Below are positions 31,535 through 40,692 of a stretch of DNA of 44,369 nucleotides, one piece after another. Under the pieces are notes generated by a model. The model was not told the DNA's origin, ran no database searches, and saw nothing but the letters and a program-made list of their open reading frames with translations. Source of the DNA: an uncultured Collinsella sp. Its GTDB lineage: Bacteria > Actinomycetota > Coriobacteriia > Coriobacteriales > Coriobacteriaceae. A program made the translations under genes and the position numbers. The stretch is taken from assembly GCA_902478365.1 (NCBI GenBank), contig CABSKX010000012.1:1-44369 (forward strand), read 5' to 3'. Numbering within the stretch: the first letter of the stretch is position 1; every line of letters starts with the position of its first letter.

Positions 31535-32881
31535 ATGATCGATCGCTATACCCGCCCGGAGATGGGACATATCTTCTCCCTCGAGAACAAGTATGCCATT
31601 TGGCAGGAGATTGAGGTCCTGGCCTGCGAGGCTCAGGCGGAGCTCGGCAAGATCGGTATTTCCAAAGAAGAGGCCCAGTGGATTCGCGACCACGCCAACT
31701 TTGAGAAGGCGAAGGTTGACGAGATCGAGGAGGTCACGCGCCACGATGTCATCGCCTTCCTGACCAACATGAAGGAATATATCGACGCCGATGTTCCCGA
31801 GGGCGAGCCCAAGCCTAGCCGCTGGGTTCACTACGGTATGACCAGCTCTGACCTGGGTGATACGGCTCTGTGCTATCAGCTTACTCAGGCGTGTGACCTG
31901 ATTATCGAGGACGTTAAGAAGCTCGGCGTGATCTGCAAGCGTCGTGCCTTCGAGGAGCGCAATACGCTCTGCGCTGGCCGCACCCATGGCATCCATGCCG
32001 AGCCGATGACCTTCGGTATGAAGTTTGGCTCCTGGGCATGGGAGCTCAAGCGCGATCTCGATCGTCTTGAGGATGCTCGCAGGAACGTTGCCTTCGGTGC
32101 CATCTCCGGTGCCGTCGGCACCTACAGCTCCATCGAGCCGTTCGTCGAGGAGTACGTCTGCGAGCACCTGGGCCTGGTCCACGATCCGCTGTCCACGCAG
32201 GTCATCAGTCGCGATCACCACGCCTACCTTGCCGGCGTGCTTGCCACTACAGCGGCCACCTGCGAGCGCATCGCGACCGAGGTCCGCAACCTGCAGAAGA
32301 CCGATACGCTCGAGGCCGAGGAGCCCTTCCGCAAGGGCCAAAAGGGCAGCTCCGCCATGCCGCACAAGCGCAACCCCATCACCATGGAGAAGGTCTGCGG
32401 CCTGTCGCGCGTCGTGAAGTCCAACGCTCAGGTCGCCTTTGACAACGTTGCCCTGTGGCACGAGCGCGACATTTCGCACTCTTCCGCCGAGCGCGTCGCC
32501 CAGGCCGATAGCTTCATCGCACTCGACCATATGTTCCAGTGCCTCATTCGCGTTATCGACGGCCTGCAGCTGTATCCGGCCCGCATGATGGCCAATCTCA
32601 ACAAGACCCGCGGCCTCATCTTCTCCTCCAAGGTCCTGCTGGCCCTCGTCGATACGGGCATCACCCGCGAGGACGCCTACGCTATCGTGCAGGAAAACGC
32701 CATGGCCACCTGGCACGAGGTGCAGGATTGTGTCTCCGGCCCCACCTTTAAGGAGCGTCTCGAGGCCGATCCGCGCTGCACCGTTAGCCAGGAAAAACTC
32801 GACGAGATCTTTGATCCGTGGGACTTCCTCACCCGCATCGACACGGTCTTCGACCGCCTGGAGCAGCTGAGCTTCGAGTAG
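31535..32881 (+). CDS. purB: Adenylosuccinate lyase
   Basis: This 448-aa enzyme catalyses two purine steps: SAICAR to AICAR and adenylosuccinate to AMP. The start MIDRYTRPEMGHIFS at 31535 follows AAAGGAG (31523-31529). Family landmarks are RWVHYGMTSSDLGDTA, GRTHGIHAEPMTFG and the flexible signature loop GSSAMPHKRNPITME containing the catalytic serine. The length is normal for the bacterial short form. It has its own terminator. Confidence 0.97.
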   Translation: MIDRYTRPEMGHIFSLENKYAIWQEIEVLACEAQAELGKIGISKEEAQWIRDHANFEKAKVDEIEEVTRHDVIAFLTNMKEYIDADVPEGEPKPSRWVHYGMTSSDLGDTALCYQLTQACDLIIEDVKKLGVICKRRAFEERNTLCAGRTHGIHAEPMTFGMKFGSWAWELKRDLDRLEDARRNVAFGAISGAVGTYSSIEPFVEEYVCEHLGLVHDPLSTQVISRDHHAYLAGVLATTAATCERIATEVRNLQKTDTLEAEEPFRKGQKGSSAMPHKRNPITMEKVCGLSRVVKSNAQVAFDNVALWHERDISHSSAERVAQADSFIALDHMFQCLIRVIDGLQLYPARMMANLNKTRGLIFSSKVLLALVDTGITREDAYAIVQENAMATWHEVQDCVSGPTFKERLEADPRCTVSQEKLDEIFDPWDFLTRIDTVFDRLEQLSFE

Positions 32882-32924
32882 GGTTAACCTAATTCGACCG
32901 CTTGCGGATGCATTTCAACCTTTG

Positions 32925-32957
32925 GCGCCTTGCCCATCTTGGGTGAGGCGCTTTTTT
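32925..32957 (+). terminator. Terminator of purB
   Basis: An 11-bp stem, GCGCCTTGCCC (32925-32935) with GGGTGAGGCGC (32941-32951), including two G-T pairs, is followed by six T residues. Confidence 0.85.
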
Positions 32958-33019
32958 ATCGCCGCATCAGCCCCGGGTATAAAATGAAATCCGACTGCTG
33001 TTTCGATGAAGGGAGGCGT

Positions 33020-33856
33020 GTGCCCGGACGTATCAAGCGAGCCGCCATCGTCTCGTTTACGCTCATACTTCTTGTTGCCGTCTGTGTGGGCGCCCTGACG
33101 TATATCGTTCGAAGCAGTTCTTCCTCCCCGAATGAAGCCGACAAAGACCTCCCGGTACTCAAAATCGGCGTTACGGATAACGACCCCTATGTGTATGTCG
33201 ATACCACGGGCGATTACGCCGGTATCGATATCGGCATCGCCCGCGAGGCCTGCAAGCGCGCGGGGATCAAGCCGCAATTTATCGACATTTCTTGGAATGA
33301 CCGTGACCGCCTACTCAAAAACGGCGATATCGATTGCCTGTGGTGCGACTATTCTCCCTGTTATCGCGAGGATAAGTATTACTGGACTGAGCCGTATTTG
33401 ACCCTGACGGTTTCGGTCGCCGCCAAGAAAACGAGTGGCATCAATTCCTTGGCGCATCTCGATGGAAGCAAGACCATTGCGGTGATTGCGGGCTCGGTGA
33501 GCGAACGCCGATTGCTCGCAGGGGATCTGGATATCTCGCCGGACGTGCAAATCAAATCGTATGGTTCTGCCGAACTCTGCAAAGCCGCCCTCGCCAAAGG
33601 GTATGTCGACTGTTGGATGGCAGACGTTCAGTCGCTTGATCGACTCGTTGCCCAGTATCCTGGCGTTTATCGTGTGTTCGCCGGCAACGTTATGACGGTT
33701 GACCTGGGCGTCGCGTTTGATGATAGCTATGAGGGGGAGTACGTCAAAAACCTCGATACCGCACTGTCCGATATGGATCGAGACGGCACGATAGAGCACA
33801 TTGTGGACAATTACAAAGCAGGAGCGACGACAGGCGGGCAAGGAGCGGAATCATGA
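33020..33856 (+). CDS. Membrane-anchored solute-binding protein (amino-acid-type, family 3)
   Basis: This is a 278-aa protein from the GTG at 33020, which follows GAAGGGAGG; the open frame extends 90 nt upstream into the purB terminator. An N-terminal membrane anchor (residues about 7-30, AAIVSFTLILLVAVCVGAL) precedes a periplasmic-binding fold: VLKIGVTDNDPYVYVDT, AGIDIGIAREACKRAG and DCLWCDYSPCYRED. No lipobox and no ABC-transporter genes are present. The stop overlaps the next gene, a diguanylate cyclase, by 4 nt (ATGA). It therefore probably serves as a ligand receptor for signalling rather than for uptake. The ligand is unknown. Confidence 0.82.
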   Translation: MPGRIKRAAIVSFTLILLVAVCVGALTYIVRSSSSSPNEADKDLPVLKIGVTDNDPYVYVDTTGDYAGIDIGIAREACKRAGIKPQFIDISWNDRDRLLKNGDIDCLWCDYSPCYREDKYYWTEPYLTLTVSVAAKKTSGINSLAHLDGSKTIAVIAGSVSERRLLAGDLDISPDVQIKSYGSAELCKAALAKGYVDCWMADVQSLDRLVAQYPGVYRVFAGNVMTVDLGVAFDDSYEGEYVKNLDTALSDMDRDGTIEHIVDNYKAGATTGGQGAES

Positions 33857-35652
33857 CAAATGACGAGCGCCGCTTTCGCCGAAAGAGTTTAGCCGCAGTG
33901 GGCATCGGCATCGTGGCCAGCGTTGCCCTACTGAGTCTGCTCTATATGGTTGGCACGCATCGCTGCCTTGATAAAACGCTTGGGTTCGGCCAGGAAACCA
34001 TGGTGTTTTTAAAAAATGCCTGCGAAAAATATGACCGATATGAACAGGGAAGAAAAACCGAGGCGACGCACAATTTGGATGCGGCGCTCGAGTCGTTTGC
34101 GACGTTCTTGCCGCCTGATCGATTTGAAGTCAACGACGATCTGGTCGAGGAATATGTCCATACCGAGAGCCTTTCGGGAATGTTGGTCATGGACGCCGAT
34201 GGTCATATGGTCGCCCATTACGATATCGACGGCCGCGATCCACTCATGCTGTGGCGAGAGGAGCTGGCCTGTTCGTCGATCGCATCGATGTATCGAGGGT
34301 CCAAAGTTTCCTACTCGACCGCTGTCGAGCGCCGCGGTGTCGACTTTGCCGTGAGTGCCGTTCCATACGGTGATGGGGTGGCGTTGGGGTATCGATCCCT
34401 TGCGGCTGAGCCCGCCGATGACTATTCATACACGATCGCCGACGTCCTTGTGAACAACACGTTCCATCAGAGTCCAACGGTGCTTGTGATGCGCGATGCG
34501 CAAATCGTTTCTTCAAACGATTCGACCGTCGATATAACCCTTGCCCGGCTTCTCGCCGATAGCGGAATTGACTGGAAAGACGAGGGCGTAACACGTATCG
34601 AATATCGGGGGACCACCTTATATGCCGTGCGTGCGGCATATAAGGGCTACCGCCTGTTTGCGCTATATCCCAAATCTGAGGTCATGTCTGACAGGATTTC
34701 ATTTGTCGCCGTCGGCGTCTTGGTGTGCCTTGCGTTTTGGGTCGTGGTACTGTTGGCTCGAAATATCGCTGACCACCGCAATTTGGTCGAAAAGGATAAA
34801 CAGCTCGGCATTATCAATGCCATAAGCGCCATCTACGATTCGACCTTCCTTTTGCATCTTGACACCCTCGAGATCGAGGGAATCAATATGTCGCCGGCGA
34901 TAGCGAAGATGTTTGCCGAGCATAGCGAGGCATATGACTTTATGGACACGGTCTGCCGGGATATCGTGAGCCCCGAAAGCCGCGAAGCGGTTGTGGGGCT
35001 CGTAGATATAAGTACGCTTCGTGAACGCATGGAGGGCGTACCGTACTTGGCTGCCGAGGTGCGAGATTGTCGAGGCACTTGGTACTCGCTACAGGTTGTC
35101 CCCCAGCATCGCGATGAGCAAGGCCGCCTGGATTCGGTCGTCGTGGCGACGCACAACATATCGATGGTCAAGCATGCCGAGGAGCTGTCATACCAAGATA
35201 AACTGACGGGGCTTCGCAACCGCAACTATCTGGAATCGCGTGGAGATAGCCTGGTAAACGAGGACTTGCCAGTGAGCGTGATTATGGTGGACTGTAATTA
35301 TCTCAAGCGGACCAACGACATTTATGGTCACGAGATGGGGGATGAACTGCTGCGACGGACGGCGTCCGTGCTGCGGCGGGTGGCTGGTGCGGATTACCTG
35401 CCGATGCGCGTTGGCGGCGACGAGTTTTTGCTGGTTTGCCCCCATACTGACAACGAGTCTGCGCTCGGGCTGGAACAGGATCTTCGTCTCGGTCTTGCCG
35501 CGGTAAGCGATGAGACCCTGACGGTCAGCGCATCGATTGGCGTGGCGACCGTCGAGACGGCTGGAAATACGCTGGCCGATGTATATCGCGTCGCCGACCA
35601 CAATATGTATCGGGAGAAGCGCATGGTCCACGTACAGGGTGCGGACTGCTAA
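33853..35652 (+). CDS. Membrane diguanylate cyclase (extracytoplasmic sensor, PAS-like region, GGDEF)
   Basis: This is a 599-aa enzyme predicted to make c-di-GMP. A first membrane segment lies at about residues 13-33 and a second at about 277-303 (SFVAVGVLVCLAFWVVVLLA), enclosing a ~240-residue outside domain likely of the Cache type. A PAS-like region follows (about 315-440). The cyclase domain starts at YQDKLTGLRNRNYLESR, and GGDEF is at 521-525 (MRVGGDEFLLVC), with SASIGVATVE later. The RxxD inhibitory site is not at its usual place before GGDEF. No EAL or HD-GYP domain is present. The overlap with the solute-binding protein gene suggests one sensing unit. Confidence 0.9.
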   Translation: MTNDERRFRRKSLAAVGIGIVASVALLSLLYMVGTHRCLDKTLGFGQETMVFLKNACEKYDRYEQGRKTEATHNLDAALESFATFLPPDRFEVNDDLVEEYVHTESLSGMLVMDADGHMVAHYDIDGRDPLMLWREELACSSIASMYRGSKVSYSTAVERRGVDFAVSAVPYGDGVALGYRSLAAEPADDYSYTIADVLVNNTFHQSPTVLVMRDAQIVSSNDSTVDITLARLLADSGIDWKDEGVTRIEYRGTTLYAVRAAYKGYRLFALYPKSEVMSDRISFVAVGVLVCLAFWVVVLLARNIADHRNLVEKDKQLGIINAISAIYDSTFLLHLDTLEIEGINMSPAIAKMFAEHSEAYDFMDTVCRDIVSPESREAVVGLVDISTLRERMEGVPYLAAEVRDCRGTWYSLQVVPQHRDEQGRLDSVVVATHNISMVKHAEELSYQDKLTGLRNRNYLESRGDSLVNEDLPVSVIMVDCNYLKRTNDIYGHEMGDELLRRTASVLRRVAGADYLPMRVGGDEFLLVCPHTDNESALGLEQDLRLGLAAVSDETLTVSASIGVATVETAGNTLADVYRVADHNMYREKRMVHVQGADC

Positions 35653-35658
35653 TCTTGC

Positions 35659-35725
35659 CCCCGCCAGTCCAAGCATCGTAGGATGTTGAATCGGTGCTTG
35701 CGATAATAAGTCGGTCCAGGCGGGG
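35659..35725. other. Nested inverted repeats before the TSCPD gene
   Basis: An outer 7-bp pair CCCCGCC (35659-35665) with GGCGGGG (35719-35725) encloses an inner hairpin AAGCATCG (35671-35678) with CGGTGCTT (35692-35699). No T run follows. It could be a leader structure or a weak terminator of the cyclase gene. Confidence 0.4.
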
Positions 35726-35765
35726 ATAATAGACGTCTGAAATTTCTTTCTGAGAGGGGATCTCA

Positions 35766-36029
35766 ATGATTAGTTTTGACTACAAGCCTCAGGGTGTATG
35801 CTCTCGCAATATTCACCTCAATCTCTCTGACGATGGCAGCAAGGTGCTGGGCGTCGAGTTTACCGGCGGCTGCGATGGCAACCTCAAGGCCATCTCCAGG
35901 CTGGTCGAGGGCGCTCCCGCCGATCGCGTAATCGAGGTTCTCGCCGGTAATACCTGCGGTATGAAAAAGACCTCATGCGCCGATCAGCTTACGCGCGCTA
36001 TCGAGGCTGCTCGCGCAGAGATCGCCTAA
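35766..36029 (+). CDS. TSCPD-domain protein (TIGR03905-like)
   Basis: This is an 87-aa protein with FTGGCDGNLKAISRLVEG and the cysteine motif CGMKKTSCADQL, which correspond to the small TSCPD family related to the C-terminal zinc-binding end of vitamin-B12-dependent ribonucleotide reductases. The family role is not established; metal binding through the cysteines is likely. The ATG is preceded by GAGAGGGG. The stop overlaps the next ATG by one nt (TAATG). Confidence 0.85.
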   Translation: MISFDYKPQGVCSRNIHLNLSDDGSKVLGVEFTGGCDGNLKAISRLVEGAPADRVIEVLAGNTCGMKKTSCADQLTRAIEAARAEIA

Positions 36030-37240
36030 TGAGCATCGCTGATCGCTTTAAGAATGGAATAACGCGTCGAGGTTTTGTGCTGGGTGGTGCCGCTACCGGT
36101 GCTGCTGCCGTACTGGCCGGTTGCTCGAAAAAAACGGGCACGAGTGATGACGCCGCTGGCGAGCCGCAGGTTATCAAGGACGATTCGAAGATTGTCTCGA
36201 TCACTGATGAGTACGAGGCTGTCGATATCGATCTTGAGCCCGCATCCTCGTGGACGCTGCCGCTGGGCACGCTGCTGTACTACTGCGATGGCGACTACGC
36301 TGCCGCGATGATGGCGCCTGCTTCTGCCCTGCATGCCAATACGCTTGGTGTGCTCAACCTAGGCGATGGCTCGCTTACCACACTTATTGAGGATCCCATT
36401 GAGGGAACCGGTTATGCGTTTTACGACGTTCGCGCGGGTGATGGCGTGTTCGCGTGGGTCGAGATGAACTTTGCCAATGCGTCCTGGAAACTCTATGCGC
36501 AAAACCTTGCAGGCTCCTCCCTTACCGGCAACGCCGTCGAGCTCGACCGCGGTGGCGAAAACTACGATCCGCCGCTCTTCACAGCGTATGGGTCGTCGGT
36601 CATCTGGTATAAGATGCCTTCGTCCGGCGGCACCAAGACGAGTAACGATTCGTACTGCTACCGTCAGTCGCCCAGCGAGTCCAAGCCTGAGACTATTTGG
36701 AAGTCGACGGGCCGTTTCGCATCCGCCCCGCGTGTGAGCGACGGCATCCTGACCATCTCGCCCCGCGTGCACAATGATGAGGGCGTCTATTACGGTATGA
36801 CGGCGATCGACCTGACTGACGGCAACAACACGAAGCGAGCTCAGCTGGTGCTGCCTTCGTCGGTTTCGCCTTTCGAGGCCGTGTATATGGGCGACACCTT
36901 CGTGTTCTCCATTGAGGCGACGTATAGCGGTGTGGGTAGCTTGGGCAATATGGGCACCTATATCGGTAGCGAGGGCGGGCCGTACCTCTTCCTTTCGCGT
37001 GAGCCGCTCGCGTGCGCCGCGGGAAGGAAAAATAAATACCTGGTTAAAGTTCAGGCGTCGCATTTTTTGATTGACACTTCGGCTAAGACCTACGGCTCGC
37101 TTCTGTCGCCCGACCGAGCCTTGGAGTATGGCGATTATCCTGCTACGGCGGGTAAATCGAGCTCGTTCTTAACGTACGCAACGGTGCGTAACAGTCAGGG
37201 GATTCCCGAGACGGTTACCGCTCGCTTGTTCTCTCTTTAG
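36029..37240 (+). CDS. Twin-arginine-type lipoprotein of unknown function
   Basis: This is a 403-aa protein. The N terminus contains a twin-arginine motif (TRRGF) followed by a hydrophobic stretch and a lipobox-like end (AAVLAGCSKK), so it is probably exported folded and lipid-anchored. The rest has recurring beta-strand-like segments every 45-60 residues (GDGVFAWVEMNFANASWKLY, then SVIWYKMPSSGGTK), reminiscent of a beta-propeller. I recognise no catalytic motif. It is translationally linked to the TSCPD gene and lies ahead of a two-component system. I cannot say what it binds. Confidence 0.78.
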   Translation: MSIADRFKNGITRRGFVLGGAATGAAAVLAGCSKKTGTSDDAAGEPQVIKDDSKIVSITDEYEAVDIDLEPASSWTLPLGTLLYYCDGDYAAAMMAPASALHANTLGVLNLGDGSLTTLIEDPIEGTGYAFYDVRAGDGVFAWVEMNFANASWKLYAQNLAGSSLTGNAVELDRGGENYDPPLFTAYGSSVIWYKMPSSGGTKTSNDSYCYRQSPSESKPETIWKSTGRFASAPRVSDGILTISPRVHNDEGVYYGMTAIDLTDGNNTKRAQLVLPSSVSPFEAVYMGDTFVFSIEATYSGVGSLGNMGTYIGSEGGPYLFLSREPLACAAGRKNKYLVKVQASHFLIDTSAKTYGSLLSPDRALEYGDYPATAGKSSSFLTYATVRNSQGIPETVTARLFSL

Positions 37241-37393
37241 TCTCCGAGGGGTTAAAAAGGCGTCGACAGGGGAATAAGCGCGTTGTGACTATGAGTACCG
37301 CCCGCCGAGCTATCGCACCCATGCGATACCCGGTGGGCTCAGGTGCGTTAAAATGAGCTTGTTCTTAGCTAATTGAGACAGGGGGGCCGTGTT

Positions 37394-38116
37394 ATGGCTT
37401 CAGATGCAAAAAAGATTCTGCTGGTCGAGGATGAGAAGGCAATCCGTGACGCCGTCGCTGCCTATCTCGAGCGCGAGGGCTATTGGGTTGTGGGCGTGGG
37501 CGACGGCCAGTCCGCTATCGAGGAGTTCGAGAAGCATCAGTTCGACCTGGTCGTGCTCGACCTCATGCTCCCTAAGATTCCCGGCGAGCGCGTTTGCCGC
37601 ACCATTCGCGACACCTCGGATGTCCCCATCATTATGCTGACGGCCAAGGGCGAGATCGAGGACCGTATTATCGGTCTCGAGCTCGGTGCCGACGACTACC
37701 TGATCAAGCCGTTCTCGCCGCGCGAGCTTGTCGCGCGCGTGCGCGCCTTGTTCCGCCGTGCCCACCAGGCTGATGAGCCGGCCGTCGAGGTGCTCGACTT
37801 TGGCGATCTGGTCATTGACATCTCGGGCCACAAGATTTTGGTCGAGGGCAAGGAAGTCGACCTGACGGCTTCCGAGTTCAAGCTGCTCACCACGCTTGCC
37901 CGTCACCCCGGCCGCGTCTACAACCGCATGGAGCTGGTCGAGAAGGTGCTCGGCTACGACTTTGAGGGTTACGAGCGCACTATCGACAGCCACGTGAAGA
38001 ACCTTCGCGCCAAGCTGGGCGACGACCCCAAGAAGCCCAAGTGGCTCTACACCGTCCACGGTGTCGGCTACCGCTTCGAGGCTCCGACCAAGACCGATAA
38101 GTCGGACGAGAAATAA
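37394..38116 (+). CDS. OmpR/PhoB-family response regulator
   Basis: This is a 240-aa regulator. The receiver domain begins KKILLVEDEKAIRD, with phosphoacceptor Asp56 (LVVLDLMLP) and Lys in YLIKPFSPREL. The C-terminal winged helix ends RTIDSHVKNLRAKLGDDPKK and VHGVGYRFE. The ATG at 37394 follows AGGGGG and a candidate -10 box TAAAAT at 37349-37354. The histidine kinase gene follows 12 bp later. The target genes are unknown. Confidence 0.95.
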   Translation: MASDAKKILLVEDEKAIRDAVAAYLEREGYWVVGVGDGQSAIEEFEKHQFDLVVLDLMLPKIPGERVCRTIRDTSDVPIIMLTAKGEIEDRIIGLELGADDYLIKPFSPRELVARVRALFRRAHQADEPAVEVLDFGDLVIDISGHKILVEGKEVDLTASEFKLLTTLARHPGRVYNRMELVEKVLGYDFEGYERTIDSHVKNLRAKLGDDPKKPKWLYTVHGVGYRFEAPTKTDKSDEK

Positions 38117-38128
38117 AGGAAATCACAT

Positions 38129-39694
38129 ATGACACCTGCGCGCTTTGAAATCGGGCAAAAGCATAAGCAGGAGAACGAGGCGGGTTCCAAGGCTAGTTGG
38201 AACACGCCTCGTTCCGATTCACGGCCAACGATGAGCTATCCCTCGCGCATGGCCCTGGCTTTTGCCCTGACATCGCTCATGACGGTATTGGTGCTGGTGG
38301 GCGTAGTCTCCGTTGTATGGGGCACGGTTTTTACGGATTACACGCGCTCCAATATTGTCGAAATCGCCAATTCCGCTGCCGAAAAGTTGGCAACGTCATA
38401 TGAGGAAAACGGTTCTTGGACTGCGGGGGAGCTGCGTACGGTCGCGACATCGAGTTTGGTGTCCGACGATCTTGGTATGCAGGTCGTCAATAAAAAGGGC
38501 GTCATCGTCTACGACGACTCGTGGCCCTCGGCAAGCGCTACTGCCGATGTACGCGAAAATCAGGCGACGACCGACGATGCGAGCGGAAAGAGGGCATCGC
38601 ACAGCCCAGTCTCGTCTGCTCCCACCGATTCCAATAGTGTTGCCAACGTTGAGATCGTGACGTCCTCCGGCGAGCACGTGGGTCAGGTCAAATTGTGGGC
38701 GGTTGGCTCCGATGCCCTGCTCACCAGGGCAGACTCGGCATTCAGAGAGAAGACCTTTAACGCCATGGCCCTTGCCGCGGTTGTGGCCGTCTGCATCTCG
38801 GTCGTTATCGGAGCGCTCATGTCGCGCATGCTCACCAAGCCGATTCATCGTATTACCAGCACCGCCAAGCAGATTCGCGATGGAGACCTGTCCGCTCGTA
38901 CGGGCTTGCGCGGCGATGATGAGATCGATCAGCTGGGAGAGACCTTCGACGAGATGGCCACCTCACTCGAAAAGGATATGAAGCACGAGAAGCGCCTGAC
39001 CTCTGATGTTGCCCACGAGCTGCGCACGCCGCTCATGGCCATGCTTGCAACGGTCGAGGCCATGCAAGACGGTGTGTATCCCACCGATGACGAACACCTG
39101 GAAACGGTCGCATCCGAGACGCGTCGTCTGGCCCGTCTGGTGCAGCAGATGCTCGACCTGTCGCGCATGGAAAACAGTACCGCGCCACTCAACCTGGAGC
39201 CGGTGGATATGGTGCCGTTTGTGCGCTCGATTGTGAATGGCCAGGAGCGCTTGTTTGCCGACCGTGACCTGCGTTTGCGCTTTGCAGATGAGACGCAGGG
39301 CCACGATGACGTTGTCGAGGCAGATCCCGACATGATCACGCAATGCGTCATCAACCTCATGAGTAATGCCATGCGCTATACCCCCGAGGGCGGATGGGTC
39401 GTGGTGTCGGTGCTCAGTGACCGTAAACACGTCGATATTGCGGTCTCGGACACGGGCATTGGAATCGCCAAGGAAGACCTGTCGCGCATCTTCGGTCGTT
39501 TTTGGCGTGCCGACGCCAGTCGCGCCCGCGAGGCGGGTGGCCTGGGCGTGGGCCTCGCCGTGACCAAGCAGATTGTCGAGCGTCATCACGGCTACATATC
39601 CGTGGAGTCGGAGCTTGGAAAGGGTACGACTTTTACGATTCATCTGCCTCGCGAGCACACGGCGGACGCGGCATCTACTACAATGGAGCACTAG
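38129..39694 (+). CDS. Membrane sensor histidine kinase
   Basis: This is a 521-aa kinase paired with the upstream regulator. Membrane segments lie at about residues 41-66 and 212-232 and flank an outside domain with a Ser/Thr/Asp-rich part near residues 145-175. HAMP follows (RMLTKPIHRITSTAKQIRDG). The H-box has His296 (DVAHELRTPLMAML), the N-box is CVINLMSNAMRYTPEGG, and the G-boxes are DTGIGIAKED and GGLGVGLAV. The layout resembles BaeS/PhoR-type envelope sensors, but the signal cannot be told from sequence. Confidence 0.95.
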   Translation: MTPARFEIGQKHKQENEAGSKASWNTPRSDSRPTMSYPSRMALAFALTSLMTVLVLVGVVSVVWGTVFTDYTRSNIVEIANSAAEKLATSYEENGSWTAGELRTVATSSLVSDDLGMQVVNKKGVIVYDDSWPSASATADVRENQATTDDASGKRASHSPVSSAPTDSNSVANVEIVTSSGEHVGQVKLWAVGSDALLTRADSAFREKTFNAMALAAVVAVCISVVIGALMSRMLTKPIHRITSTAKQIRDGDLSARTGLRGDDEIDQLGETFDEMATSLEKDMKHEKRLTSDVAHELRTPLMAMLATVEAMQDGVYPTDDEHLETVASETRRLARLVQQMLDLSRMENSTAPLNLEPVDMVPFVRSIVNGQERLFADRDLRLRFADETQGHDDVVEADPDMITQCVINLMSNAMRYTPEGGWVVVSVLSDRKHVDIAVSDTGIGIAKEDLSRIFGRFWRADASRAREAGGLGVGLAVTKQIVERHHGYISVESELGKGTTFTIHLPREHTADAASTTMEH

Positions 39695-39804
39695 CTTTTC
39701 GCTATTCGGTGAAGGAGGGGGTTTCGTCCCTGCCGCTCCGAGTTTGCGAAAACGTGCGGGAAAGAACCCGCATTACTGTCGTATTTTGGTAAGGAGTGAC
39801 TCAC

Positions 39805-40692
39805 GTGACAACGATGGAGCGTCGTCCGGATTCCCGTGGCAAGGTTCGTGATATCTATGATGCCGGTGAAAACCTGCTGATGGTCGCCACCGACCGCATT
39901 TCTGCGTTCGACTTTATTCTCCCCGACGAGATTCCGTTTAAGGGAGAGGTGCTCAACCGCATCTCGGCATTCTGGTTCGATAAGTTTGCCGACATCGTTC
40001 CCAACCACCTCGTCTCCATCGACCCGGCGGATTTCCCCGAGGAGTTTGCCGAGTATCGTGACTACCTCGCAGGCCGCGCCATGCTGGTCAAGAAGGCCCA
40101 GACGATTCCTATCGAGTGCATCGTCCGCGGCTATCTGACCGGTTCGGGCAAGAAGACCTATGACGAGAACGGCACCGTCTGCGGCATTCAGCTGCCTGAG
40201 GGCCTAACCGAAGCCTCCAAGCTTCCCGAACCGCTGTTCACCCCGTCCACGAAGGCCGAGATTGGCGACCACGACGAGAACATTTCGTTCGAGCGTTGCT
40301 GCGAGATCGTGGGCGAGGACATCGCCACGCAGATTCGCGATCTGTCTCTCAAGATCTACAAGGCTGCCGCCGAGTATGCAGCGACCCGTGGCATCATCAT
40401 CGCCGACACCAAGTTCGAGTTCGGTGTCATTGATGGCAAGGTTACGCTGATCGACGAGTGCCTCACGCCCGACTCCAGCCGTTTCTGGCCCGCCGCCAGC
40501 TACGAGGAGGGCAAAATTCAGCCCAGCTACGACAAACAATTCGTCCGCAATTGGCTCAAAGCCAACTGGGATATGACGGGGGAGACCCCGCACCTGCCCG
40601 CCGAGGTCATCGATGGCACGTCCGAGCGCTATCGCGAGGCCTTCCAGATCATCACGGGCTCCCAGTTCACAAGCATGAAGGAGAACGCATAA
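39805..40692 (+). CDS. purC: Phosphoribosylaminoimidazole-succinocarboxamide synthase (SAICAR synthase)
   Basis: This is a 295-aa ATP-grasp-like enzyme of de novo purine synthesis joining CAIR and aspartate. Landmarks are GKVRDIYDAGENLLMVATDR, SAFDFILPDEIPFKGEVLN, IECIVRGYLTGSG and VTLIDECLTPDSSRFWP. The GTG at 39805 is chosen because AAGGAG (39791-39796) lies eight nt upstream; an in-frame GTG at 39796 overlaps the ribosome binding site. Its product feeds PurB, encoded 8 kb upstream. Confidence 0.96.
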   Translation: MTTMERRPDSRGKVRDIYDAGENLLMVATDRISAFDFILPDEIPFKGEVLNRISAFWFDKFADIVPNHLVSIDPADFPEEFAEYRDYLAGRAMLVKKAQTIPIECIVRGYLTGSGKKTYDENGTVCGIQLPEGLTEASKLPEPLFTPSTKAEIGDHDENISFERCCEIVGEDIATQIRDLSLKIYKAAAEYAATRGIIIADTKFEFGVIDGKVTLIDECLTPDSSRFWPAASYEEGKIQPSYDKQFVRNWLKANWDMTGETPHLPAEVIDGTSERYREAFQIITGSQFTSMKENA

